NCBI RefSeq assembly: GCF_002285265.1
Contig: NZ_NSJB01000001.1
Span: forward strand, 806,001 to 870,000
Direction of reading: 5' to 3'
DNA from: Vandammella animalimorsus
GTDB lineage: Bacteria; Pseudomonadota; Gammaproteobacteria; Burkholderiales; Burkholderiaceae_C
Length of the DNA: 64,000 nt
Positions 28,610 to 37,063 of this stretch are shown here, in pieces. The notes under the pieces are model-generated. The model saw only the letters and a list, made by a program, of their open reading frames with translations. It did no database searches and was not told where the DNA came from. How positions within the stretch are numbered: position 1 is the first letter of the stretch; the number at the start of each line of letters is the position of its first letter. The translations under genes were made by a program, and so were the position numbers.

Positions 28610-30301
28610 ATGACAAAAAAGCAAAAACTCGAACTCACCTGGATTGGCAAGGAGAAGCGGCCCAAGCTGGAGGCGCGGATTTTGCTGGAGGATGGGGAGC
28701 GGTCGTATCACGCTGGGCGGCGGGTGTCGGAGGAGGATGTTTTTGATAACCGGCTGATTTTCGGGGACAACCTGCTGGCCTTGAAGGCGCTGGAGGCGGA
28801 GTTTGCGGGCAAGGTGAAATGTGTGTTCATCGACCCGCCGTACAACACCGGCAGTGCGTTTACCCATTACGACGACGGGCTGGAGCATTCGATTTGGCTG
28901 GGGTTGATGCGCGACCGGCTGGAGATTATCAAGCGTTTGCTTTCGGATGATGGTTCGTTGTGGATCACGATTGATGACAACGAAGCACATTATTTGAAAG
29001 TGCTTTGTGATGAGGTGTTTGGGAGGGGGAATTTTGTGGCGAATGCAATTTGGCAGAAAAAATATGCACCACAAAATGATGCAAAATGGCTGTCTGACTC
29101 TCACGACCATATCCTGATTTATGCCAAGAATAAAATACCATGGAGACCAAACCTACTTGCACGAACAGAAGAGGCGAACAGCTTATATAAAAATCTCGAC
29201 AACGATCCGAGAGGAGCATGGATGTCTGACAATATGTCGGTAAAAACATATTCTTCCACAACGGATTATCCAGTAGTCACTCCATCAGGGAGGGTCGTCA
29301 ATCCACCGGCAAGTCGATGCTGGGCATACACCAAAGAAAAGCTGGAGCAGTTAATTAATGAAAATAGAATTTGGTTCGGCGCAAAAGGCAACGGTGTTCC
29401 ACGAGTAAAGAGATTTCTCAGTGAAGTTCAAAGCGGGATAGTTGCAAAAACAATATGGCTAAGAGAAGAAGTTGGTGACAATCAGGATGCCAAAAAGGAA
29501 GCAAAACAATTTAATGCCAACGATGTTTTTGACACTCCAAAACCCGAAAATCTTTTACAGCGCATTTTGCATTTAGCCACAAACCCCGGCGATCTGGTGC
29601 TCGACTCCTTCGCCGGTTCCGGCACCACGGGCGCCGTGGCGCACAAAATGGGGCGGCGCTGGATCATGGTGGAGTTGGGCGAGCATTGCCATACGCACAT
29701 CATTCCGCGCCTGAAAAAGGTGATTGATGGCGAGGACCCGGGCGGGATTTCCAAGGCGGTGAACTGGCAGGGCGGCGGCGGGTTTCGCTATTACCGGCTG
29801 GCGCCGAGCCTGATTGTCAATGACCGCTGGGGCAATCCGATCATCAACCCGGAATACAACGCGGCGATGCTGGCCGAGGCGCTGGCAAAGCTGGAGGGCT
29901 TTACCTATGCGCCGTCGGAAACGCTGTGGTGGCAGCATGGGCATTCCAGCGAGCAGGATTTTATTTTCGTGACCACGCAAAGCTTGTCTGCTGAGCAGTT
30001 GCAGGCGCTGGCCGATGAGGTGGGCGATGGCCGCAGTTTGCTGATTTGCTGCTCGGCCTTTCGTGGCGTGACGGCGCAGCAGGCGCTTGAGCGTTGGCCA
30101 AATCTGACGCTGAAGAAAATCCCCAAGATGATTTTGGCGCGCTGCGAGTGGGGGCAGGACGATTACAGCCTGAACGTGGCGAATTTGCCGTTGGCCAAGC
30201 CGGATGTGCAAGCGCCTTCACTCCAGCCTTCTCCCAAAGGCAAAGGGAGAAAAGCCGCCGACACGCCGGATCTATTTGGCGATGACGGGGAGCAGGGTTA
30301 A
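28610..30301 (+). CDS. Type III restriction-modification methyltransferase (Mod)
   Basis: 563 aa N6-adenine methyltransferase. Motif IV DPPYNTG (75-81) precedes motif I FAGSGTTGAV (334-343), the beta-class order of type III Mod subunits. The target-recognition part between them (~29035-29580) is markedly more AT-rich than the ends, as if exchanged by recombination. The C-terminus SPKGKGRKAADTPDLFGDD includes a short palindromic insert. No strong ribosome site; translation probably couples to the upstream gene nine bases away. The stop overlaps the RhuM start by one base (TAATG). Confidence 0.93.
   Translation: MTKKQKLELTWIGKEKRPKLEARILLEDGERSYHAGRRVSEEDVFDNRLIFGDNLLALKALEAEFAGKVKCVFIDPPYNTGSAFTHYDDGLEHSIWLGLMRDRLEIIKRLLSDDGSLWITIDDNEAHYLKVLCDEVFGRGNFVANAIWQKKYAPQNDAKWLSDSHDHILIYAKNKIPWRPNLLARTEEANSLYKNLDNDPRGAWMSDNMSVKTYSSTTDYPVVTPSGRVVNPPASRCWAYTKEKLEQLINENRIWFGAKGNGVPRVKRFLSEVQSGIVAKTIWLREEVGDNQDAKKEAKQFNANDVFDTPKPENLLQRILHLATNPGDLVLDSFAGSGTTGAVAHKMGRRWIMVELGEHCHTHIIPRLKKVIDGEDPGGISKAVNWQGGGGFRYYRLAPSLIVNDRWGNPIINPEYNAAMLAEALAKLEGFTYAPSETLWWQHGHSSEQDFIFVTTQSLSAEQLQALADEVGDGRSLLICCSAFRGVTAQQALERWPNLTLKKIPKMILARCEWGQDDYSLNVANLPLAKPDVQAPSLQPSPKGKGRKAADTPDLFGDDGEQG
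30217..30255 (+). repeat. REP-like palindromic segment inside mod
   Basis: The sequence around ccttctcccaaaggcaaagggagaaa is an imperfect palindrome resembling dispersed intergenic repeats of proteobacteria. It is read in frame as Gln-Pro-Ser-Pro-Lys-Gly-Lys-Gly near the end of Mod. Only one copy is in the window, so the repeat class is inferred. Confidence 0.4.
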
Positions 30302-31425
30302 TGGCAAAGCAAGTGCCAGGCGACACACCCGCAAAGGCAGGCGGCTTGGTGCAGCAAGCTGCTGCACCTATGGCAGAAACGGGCGAATTTCTGCTCTACC
30401 AGACCGAGGATGCGCAGACGCGGGTACAGGTGCGCCTTCAGGATGGCGGCCTCTGGCTGACCCAGGCGCAGCTGGCCGAGCTGTACCAGTGCTCGCCACA
30501 AAACATTACCCAGCACATCCGCGCCATCTACCAGACGGGGGAGCTACAGGAAGCGGCAACTTGTAAGCCGTACTTACAGGTTCGGCTGGAGCGTGGGCGG
30601 CAGGTCAACCGCAGCCTCAAGCATTACAGCCTGGAGGTGGTGCTGGCAGTGGGCTACCGGGCCAAGTCGCACCGGGGTACACAATTCCGCCGCTGGGCCA
30701 CGGAGCAGCTCAAGACCTATCTGCACAAGGGTGTACTGCTGGATGACGATCGGTTCAAGCGGGGCGAGGATGCGGAGTATTTCGAAGAGCTGCTGGCACG
30801 CATCCGCGATATTCGCTCGTCGGAAAAGGTGTTCTGGCGCAAGGTGCTGGACATCTACGCCACCAGCATCGATTACGACCCGCACACGGAAATCGCACGG
30901 CAGTTCTTTGCCACGGTGCAAAACAAGATGCACTGGGCAGCGCATGGTCATACCGCCGCAGAGCTGATCGTGGCGCGGGTAGACGCGCAAGCCCCTAACG
31001 TGGGGTTGACGAATTGGCCGGGCGCCAGCAAAGGGGCGCCCGTGCGCAAAGCGGATGTCGGCATTGCCAAGAACTACCTCAATGCCGAAGAGTTGGACAC
31101 GCTCAATCGCATCGTCACGGCCTATATCGAGGTGGCGGAGCTGCAAGCCCAGGCGCATCAACCGATGACGATGCGCGACTGGGCGCAGGAGCTGGACAAC
31201 TTCTTGCGCATGACACGAAAAGACATCCTGACCCATGCGGGCAAGGTGTCGGCCAAGACTGCGCTTGCCAAGGCGGAGACGGCTTATGCCCAATACCGGG
31301 CTCGTGTGCGCAATTTGCTATCGCCAGTGGAAAAAGACTTTGAGGCCGCTCTTGCGCAACCGGTCAAGCAGTTGCAAAAAAGCCGGAAGTCGCTGCCAAA
31401 GAAGAAAAAAGGGGAACAGACTTGA
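30301..31425 (+). CDS. RhuM-family protein within the type III RM operon
   Basis: 374 aa. FLLYQTEDAQTRVQVRLQDGGLWLTQAQLAELY and NITQHIRAIYQTGEL, then SYLEVVLAVGYR-like wording (LKHYSLEVVLAVGYRAKSHRG), identify the RhuM family; a helix-turn-helix is likely at ~52-82. The last 20 residues are strongly basic. RhuM proteins are named after a Salmonella island gene and have no established biochemical role. The gene overlaps mod by one base and res by four, so it is built into the operon. A DNA-binding or regulatory job is inferred only. Confidence 0.85.
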   Translation: MAKQVPGDTPAKAGGLVQQAAAPMAETGEFLLYQTEDAQTRVQVRLQDGGLWLTQAQLAELYQCSPQNITQHIRAIYQTGELQEAATCKPYLQVRLERGRQVNRSLKHYSLEVVLAVGYRAKSHRGTQFRRWATEQLKTYLHKGVLLDDDRFKRGEDAEYFEELLARIRDIRSSEKVFWRKVLDIYATSIDYDPHTEIARQFFATVQNKMHWAAHGHTAAELIVARVDAQAPNVGLTNWPGASKGAPVRKADVGIAKNYLNAEELDTLNRIVTAYIEVAELQAQAHQPMTMRDWAQELDNFLRMTRKDILTHAGKVSAKTALAKAETAYAQYRARVRNLLSPVEKDFEAALAQPVKQLQKSRKSLPKKKKGEQT

Positions 31426-34199
31426 ACACCCGCGTACAACACCATGTCAACGGGCGGCTGTCGCTGCGCGCGCCGCAGGCGGAATCACTGGCAAAGCTGA
31501 TTCAGGCCATTGAGGCCGCGCCGGAAATGCTGACGCATGAACGGGATGTGGCCGCCATTTTGAGCAGTCTGAAGGCGCAGTTTGCGACGCTGGAAGACTT
31601 TGAGCGCGACTTCCCTTCGCTGTGCTTTGCGCTGGCGACCGGGGTGGGCAAGACGCGGCTGATGGGGGCGTTTATCGCCTATCTGCATCTGGCGCATGGC
31701 ATCCGCAATTTTTTCGTACTGGCGCCCAATCTGACCATTTACAACAAGCTGATTGCCGACTTCACGCCCAACACGCCCAAGTACGTGTTCAAGGGCATTG
31801 CCGAGTTTGCGCAGCAGCCGCCCCTCATCATCACCGGCGACAACTACGAGCAAAGCGGCGCGGCGGTGGAGGTGCAGCCGCAGGGGCTGGGCATGGGCTT
31901 TGTGCAGGACGTGCGCATCAACATCTTCAATATCAGCAAGATCAATTCCGAGGTGCGCGGCGGCAAGGAGCCGCGCATCAAGCGCATGCGCGAGGTGCTG
32001 GGCGAGAGCTATTTCAACCACCTGGCGAATCTGCCGGATCTGGTGCTGCTGATGGACGAATCGCACCGTTATCGCGCCCAGGCGGGGATGCGGGCGATCA
32101 ATGAATTGCAGCCGCTGTTCGGCCTGGAGCTGACAGCCACGCCGTTTGTGGAGAGCAGCCGCGGGCCGGTGGCGTTCAAGAACGTGGTGATGGATTACCC
32201 GCTGGCGCGGGCGCTGGAAGATGGTTTTGTCAAGGAGCCGGCCGTGGTGACGCAGCGCGGCTTTGATGCCAGCGCGCACATGCCGCAGGAGCTGGAAAAA
32301 ATCAAGCTCGAAGACGGCGTGCGCCTGCACGAGGCCACCAAGGTGGAGCTGCTGACCTATGCGCGCGAGAACGGGGTGCAGCCGGTCAAGCCCTTCATGC
32401 TAGTGATTGCGCGCGACACCACGCATGCCGCCGACTTGCTGGCCTTGCTGGAGTCGCCCGCGTTTTACGAAGGGCGCTACGCGGGCAAGGTGATTCAGGT
32501 TGATTCCAGCAAAAGCGGCAAGGACGAGGAGCAGATGATTGCGCGCCTCTTGGCGGTGGAGAGCGTGGATGAACCGACCGAGATCGTGATCCACGTCAAC
32601 ATGCTCAAAGAAGGCTGGGACGTGACCAACCTCTACACCATCGTGCCGCTGCGCGCGGCCAACGCACGCACACTGATCGAGCAAAGCATCGGGCGCGGCC
32701 TGCGCCTGCCCTATGGCAAGCGCACCGGCGTGGCGGCGGTGGACAGGCTCAACATCGTGGCGCACGAGCGGTTTCAGGAAATCGTGGACGAGGCCAACCG
32801 GGGCGATTCGCCCATTCGCCTGAAGCAAGTCATTCTGGAAGCGCCGCAGGCGGATGAGAAAAAGGTGAGCGTGCAGGTTAGCGCGGGCGTGCATGCGCGC
32901 CTGGGATTGGAAAGCGCACCGGAAATCGTCCAGGTTCCGGGTAGCGACGCTCTCGCCCCGCCTGCACCGGCGTTTGCCAGCGAAGCGGAAAAACAGGCCG
33001 CGCGCGCGGTGCTGGACGTGATCGGCCAGTACGAAACCCGGCCTGATGTGGCCCCCACCCGCAGCGCGCTGCTGCGCCCCGAAGTGCAGCAGGCCATCGC
33101 CGCCGAGGTGGCCGAACGTCTGCGACCCGCGCAGGGCAGCCTGGTGGCCGGTGCTGATGAAGCTGTGTCTGCCGTGGTTGCCAAGACGTTGGAGGCCGTG
33201 GTGCAGCAAAGCATCGACATCCCGCGCATCACTGTGGTACCCAAGGGCGAGGTGACAACGGGCTTTCGCCCCTTCACGCTGGATGTGAGCGGGCTGCATT
33301 TGCAGCCGGGCACGCGCGAGATCGTGGGGCAGATGCTGCACAGCAATGCGCAGTTCAGCCTGGCGGCAGAGATTGGCCTGAAGGAGCAGCGCGCCGAGGA
33401 CTATATCGTCCACGCGCTGCTGGACTTTGACGACATCGACTACTTCACCCAGTCCGAGCTGCTGTACGACCTGGCGGGGCAGATGGTGCGGCACTTGCGC
33501 AGCTATCTGGTGGACGAGGCCGATGTCATCAACGTGCTGGATCGTGACCGCCGCCTGATTGCGCGTGAAATCCATGCGCAGATGCAAGCGCATTTCTATG
33601 AGGAGGCTGCGGATTTCGAGGTGCGCATCAGCCGCGGCTTCACCCAGCTCAAGCCCTGCCAGTACACCGTGGCCGCGGGCGAGGCCGCGCGCCACTATCG
33701 CGAGACGCTGGCCGAGCCTGGCCGCATCAAGTCCCTGCTGTTTGGCGGCTTTGCGCGCTGCCTGTACCCCTTGCAGAAATTCGACTCGGACACCGAGCGG
33801 CGCTTTGCCATCCTCCTGGAGCGCGATGCGCTCAAGTGGTTCAAGCCCGCCAAGGGGCAGTTCCAGATCTACTACAAGCTCGGCAGCGAGCAGCCCGAAT
33901 ACGTGCCCGACTTCGTGGCCGAAATGCAGGACTGCATCCTGATGGTGGAAACCAAGGCACACAACGACATCGCCAGCGCCGAAGTGCAGGCCAAGGCGCA
34001 GGCCGCCGCCGAGTGGTGTCAGCACGCCAGCGCCTACAGTGCCCGCGTGGGTGGCAAGCCCTGGCGCTATGTGCTGGTGCCGCATGACGAGGTGCAGGAG
34101 TCGAAACGGCTGGCGGATTTTTTGCGCTTTGAGCAAAAGCGCAATGCCCCCGACAAAGCCATTGCATCCAAGAGATTGGCTGCCACACCCGAAGGCTGA
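31422..34199 (+). CDS. Type III restriction enzyme, Res subunit
   Basis: 925 aa. The helicase part has ATGVGKTRL (residues 72-80), LLMDESHRYR (DESH at 212-215), LTATPF and the C-terminal IEQSIGRGLRLP. The nuclease is at the end: YVPDFVAE (Asp830) and VETK (Glu843, Lys845), a PD-ExK site. With Mod this should give an ATP-dependent type III restriction enzyme. The start is a TTG overlapping the RhuM stop (TTGA), with GGGGA just upstream, so translation depends on coupling. Last gene of the operon; no clear terminator follows. Confidence 0.92.
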   Translation: MNTRVQHHVNGRLSLRAPQAESLAKLIQAIEAAPEMLTHERDVAAILSSLKAQFATLEDFERDFPSLCFALATGVGKTRLMGAFIAYLHLAHGIRNFFVLAPNLTIYNKLIADFTPNTPKYVFKGIAEFAQQPPLIITGDNYEQSGAAVEVQPQGLGMGFVQDVRINIFNISKINSEVRGGKEPRIKRMREVLGESYFNHLANLPDLVLLMDESHRYRAQAGMRAINELQPLFGLELTATPFVESSRGPVAFKNVVMDYPLARALEDGFVKEPAVVTQRGFDASAHMPQELEKIKLEDGVRLHEATKVELLTYARENGVQPVKPFMLVIARDTTHAADLLALLESPAFYEGRYAGKVIQVDSSKSGKDEEQMIARLLAVESVDEPTEIVIHVNMLKEGWDVTNLYTIVPLRAANARTLIEQSIGRGLRLPYGKRTGVAAVDRLNIVAHERFQEIVDEANRGDSPIRLKQVILEAPQADEKKVSVQVSAGVHARLGLESAPEIVQVPGSDALAPPAPAFASEAEKQAARAVLDVIGQYETRPDVAPTRSALLRPEVQQAIAAEVAERLRPAQGSLVAGADEAVSAVVAKTLEAVVQQSIDIPRITVVPKGEVTTGFRPFTLDVSGLHLQPGTREIVGQMLHSNAQFSLAAEIGLKEQRAEDYIVHALLDFDDIDYFTQSELLYDLAGQMVRHLRSYLVDEADVINVLDRDRRLIAREIHAQMQAHFYEEAADFEVRISRGFTQLKPCQYTVAAGEAARHYRETLAEPGRIKSLLFGGFARCLYPLQKFDSDTERRFAILLERDALKWFKPAKGQFQIYYKLGSEQPEYVPDFVAEMQDCILMVETKAHNDIASAEVQAKAQAAAEWCQHASAYSARVGGKPWRYVLVPHDEVQESKRLADFLRFEQKRNAPDKAIASKRLAATPEG

Positions 34200-34336
34200 A
34201 GGGACGTTGTCACAAGAAAAATTCTGCTCCCTCACAGTCAGCGAGTCCATCCAGGATGCTGAAATTTGAGAACAGCAAAAATCTGGTTCGCTACACTTAA
34301 CCGCCCGCCATGGTGGCCATTACCAGGAGTGATTGC

Positions 34337-34975
34337 ATGCCCCGCCGTAACCTTGCCCTGCATGGACTTGCCAAGCCCTTTGCTGCATCGCCCTTGCGGC
34401 ATCTGCCCGCCTCACCTGCTGCGGGGCAAGCCGCCGGTCTGCGCCAACGTTGGCGCCACTGGCTGGGCTGTGCGCTGCTGGCGCTGGGCATGGCCGGTTG
34501 CGCCGTGCACGACAGCGCCTATTACGGCGATGGCCACTACGGCCATGTGCGCGGCCACAGCCTGGGCGGCTATGCCTACCCGCCTAGGGCGTACAGCTGG
34601 CCGCCGGGCGCCGTCTACCGCGGGCGCTATTACGGCCAGCCCGCGTACCTCGTCCCCTACCCCGGGCCCGATGACTACTACTGGCCAGGCTACCGCCGGC
34701 CCTATTACGCCCCGCCGCCTGGCTATGGGCCGCCCTATGGTCATCCGCATGGGCATCGCCCCGCGCCCAGGGTGCCGAGCTGGCTCAATCGAAAGCCGCC
34801 GCCCTCGGTGCCAGCGCCGCCGCCCAGCGGCGCCCAGCAGGCCCTGGATCGGCCTTTCCAGCCCCCAGACCAGGGGCGCAACCCCCATTGGCTGCAACCG
34901 CAGCCCCCACAACCGCACACCGAGCGCCCCAGCCCCGCCAGCGGCAGTGTGTTGCGGCCGCTGCCCCAGCATTAG
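34337..34975 (+). CDS. Tyr/Gly/Pro-rich lipoprotein
   Basis: 212 aa. A basic N-terminal region of ~40 residues is followed by a hydrophobic stretch ending in the lipobox GMAGC (Cys55), then a long region rich in Tyr, Gly, Pro and His without recognisable domain. It is probably a membrane-anchored envelope protein. AGGAG lies eight bases before this ATG, which favours it over an in-frame start 27 bases upstream. It stands 137 bases after res and is not part of that operon by codon use. Confidence 0.65.
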   Translation: MPRRNLALHGLAKPFAASPLRHLPASPAAGQAAGLRQRWRHWLGCALLALGMAGCAVHDSAYYGDGHYGHVRGHSLGGYAYPPRAYSWPPGAVYRGRYYGQPAYLVPYPGPDDYYWPGYRRPYYAPPPGYGPPYGHPHGHRPAPRVPSWLNRKPPPSVPAPPPSGAQQALDRPFQPPDQGRNPHWLQPQPPQPHTERPSPASGSVLRPLPQH

Positions 34976-35023
34976 GGAAGGTCAGCACCACGCCAAACGT
35001 CTGCCCCCATGCAGGAGAAGCCC

Positions 35024-35908
35024 ATGACACACCACCGCAAGCCCCGGCGCATGGCTGCCCGCCACAAGCTGGGCATGGGCGCCGGCTGGCTGGCCGCGCT
35101 GCTGCTGTGCAGCCTGCCGGCCAGCGCCCAGGTCAACCGCTGCACGGCGGGTGATGGCCGCATCGTCTATACCGATGGCAACTGCCCTGCAGGCATGCAG
35201 GCAGTGCAGATCGAAGCGCCGCGCTCGCCCGAGGAGATCGAAGCCGATCAAGAGCGCGCCCTGCGCGCTTTCGAGCGCGAGCAGCAGCGCCAGCAGGCCA
35301 GGCAGCAAACCTTGCGCCTGCAGGCCGAGACCGAGGCGCTGCAGGCCCAGGCCGAGGCAGCCCGCGCCGCCGCCGGGCAGCAGCGCAGCGCCGCCCCCAA
35401 CCCGGCCGCCTGCCGTGCGGCCCGCCGGCAGCTGGAGCGCGCCACGCTCGACCACGGCCGCTACGACCGCGAAGGCCTGCAACGCCTGCATGCCGCCCAG
35501 GCCCAAGTCGAGCGCGCCTGCCCCAACGCAGCGCCCACGGGCAACGCAGCGCTGCCCGCGCCGCCCACACCGCTTGTGCTGCCGCCCTGGGCCTTTCCGC
35601 CTGCTGGCCATGGCCTGCCGCCTGGCTCAGACTGGGGGCTGCTACTGCCTGTGCCCCCGCCTGTCATCCCTGCTATAGATGTGCAACTGTTGCCGCCTTA
35701 CGGTCAGCGTCCGCCGCCGATCTACATTTCGATCGAGCCCCCGCCTGCGCGGCCCTTGCCTGCACCGCTCCATGGCAGATGGCCACCCGATGATGACGCT
35801 TGGCAGCCGCGCCGCCCTTCTGCCCCGGAGAGCGGCATCAGCACCGTGCCGCGCCAGCGCCCGCCCGCCCTGCAGCCGCAGGGCCACGAGCCGATGCAGG
35901 CGCGCTGA
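35024..35908 (+). CDS. DUF4124-domain periplasmic protein
   Basis: 294 aa. A signal peptide (hydrophobic core ~19-33, cleavage near ASA) is followed by VNRCTAGDGRIVYTDGNCP, the DUF4124 fold with two cysteines. Then comes a Gln/Arg/Ala-rich predicted coiled coil (~75-140) and a proline-rich C-terminus. Function is unknown. AGGAG upstream of this ATG supports the start. It follows the lipoprotein gene by 48 bases, same strand; both may act in the envelope. Confidence 0.75.
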   Translation: MTHHRKPRRMAARHKLGMGAGWLAALLLCSLPASAQVNRCTAGDGRIVYTDGNCPAGMQAVQIEAPRSPEEIEADQERALRAFEREQQRQQARQQTLRLQAETEALQAQAEAARAAAGQQRSAAPNPAACRAARRQLERATLDHGRYDREGLQRLHAAQAQVERACPNAAPTGNAALPAPPTPLVLPPWAFPPAGHGLPPGSDWGLLLPVPPPVIPAIDVQLLPPYGQRPPPIYISIEPPPARPLPAPLHGRWPPDDDAWQPRRPSAPESGISTVPRQRPPALQPQGHEPMQAR

Positions 35909-35917
35909 AGGCCGCGC

Positions 35918-36958
35918 CTATGCCGGTTGTGCGCTGCCGCCAGACACCCCGCCCCCGCCTGCCGCCGCCCACAGCGGGGCCAGCCCATCCCACACGGTGG
36001 GATAGCGCCATTGCAGGCGCAGTTCGGTCTTGATGCGCTGGTTGCGCAGCCGGCGCGATTCACGCAGAAAACGCATCTTGCTGTCACTGAAGATGCGCTC
36101 GGCCTCGGCGCGCGTGATGCGCGGCGGTGGCGGCAGGTCCAGGCGGCGGGCGGCCTCGTCCAGGTATTCGCCCAGCTTGAGCACAGTGTCGTCACAGGCG
36201 TTGAAGGCGCGCCCGGGCCGCGCCCGCCACAGGGCCAGCCAGCAGGCGCGCGCCAAGTCCTCGGCATGGATGCGGTTGATGTAGACGTCCTCGCGGTCCT
36301 GCAGCACGGGCTCGCCCTCTTGCAGGCGCTGGCGCGGATCACCGTGGGCGCGGCCGATGGCGTAGATGCCCGGCGCACGCAGCAGCGCCACACGCACGCG
36401 CTGGCGCGAGTGCAACAGACCGCGCAGCTGCGCCTCGGCGGCCACGCGCCGCCGCGCCTGGGCGCTGGCCGGTGCCGTGGGGCGGCTCTCGGCCACCCAC
36501 TGGCCCTGGCAATCGCCGTACACCCCCGTGGTCGAGACATAGACCACCGAGCGCGGCAGGCACCGGCCGCGGCGCAGGCTGCGGCACAACGCCAGGCTGC
36601 GCGGGTCGCCCAGGGTGCCGGCCGCAGGCGGCGGCGCCAGGTACACCAGGCGCGTGGCCAGCCCGGCCAGGCGGCGCAGCGTGGCCGGCTCGTCGAGGTT
36701 GCCCAGCAGCGGCTGCAGGCCCAGCTGGCGCAGCTGGCCGCAGCGCCCGGGGCTGGAGGTCAGCGCCAGCCAGCGCCCGTTGCGGGCCTGCAGGCGCGCC
36801 AGGCGCATGCCCACGTCGCCGCAGCCGATCACCAGCACCCGCTCCTGCCTGAAGCGCGCCGGCAGCGCGCCGCTGCGCCCCCTGCCTGCTGGTTTGCCAG
36901 GCCGAGCCGCCAGGCTGCGCCAGGGCCGCGCTGCCCCGCCAGCGGCCATGCGCGCCAT
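35918..36958 (-). CDS. NAD(P)-dependent SDR, extended type (YeeZ-like)
   Basis: 346 aa. The Rossmann motif is VLVIGCGDVG (residues 41-50); VVYVSTTGVYGDCQG matches the Ser/Thr-Tyr region of epimerase-like SDRs, and RAPGIYAIGR and YINRIHAEDLA are family features. Substrate unknown. The first ~38 residues are Arg/Pro-rich and atypical. AGGGA upstream favours 36958; an ATG at 37009 is also in frame. It lies divergent from the oxidoreductase gene at 37064 and converges with the DUF4124 gene, nine bases apart. Confidence 0.8.
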   Translation of the reverse strand: MARMAAGGAARPWRSLAARPGKPAGRGRSGALPARFRQERVLVIGCGDVGMRLARLQARNGRWLALTSSPGRCGQLRQLGLQPLLGNLDEPATLRRLAGLATRLVYLAPPPAAGTLGDPRSLALCRSLRRGRCLPRSVVYVSTTGVYGDCQGQWVAESRPTAPASAQARRRVAAEAQLRGLLHSRQRVRVALLRAPGIYAIGRAHGDPRQRLQEGEPVLQDREDVYINRIHAEDLARACWLALWRARPGRAFNACDDTVLKLGEYLDEAARRLDLPPPPRITRAEAERIFSDSKMRFLRESRRLRNQRIKTELRLQWRYPTVWDGLAPLWAAAGGGGVSGGSAQPA

Positions 36959-37063
36959 CCGGATATTCCCTGGTGAAATCAAGGGCACAATGCGGCCTTT
37001 CCCATCCATGGTTTGCACAAAACCGGCCATGGTAGCGCGTCTGCCCTGGCCTTTTCCGCAACG

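Noticed and set aside
23975-34199. DISARM class 1 (SNF2 helicase plus adenine methylase)
   Set aside because: No drmA, drmB (DUF1998) or PLD gene is present, and the methylase is of the type III Mod class with a Res partner.
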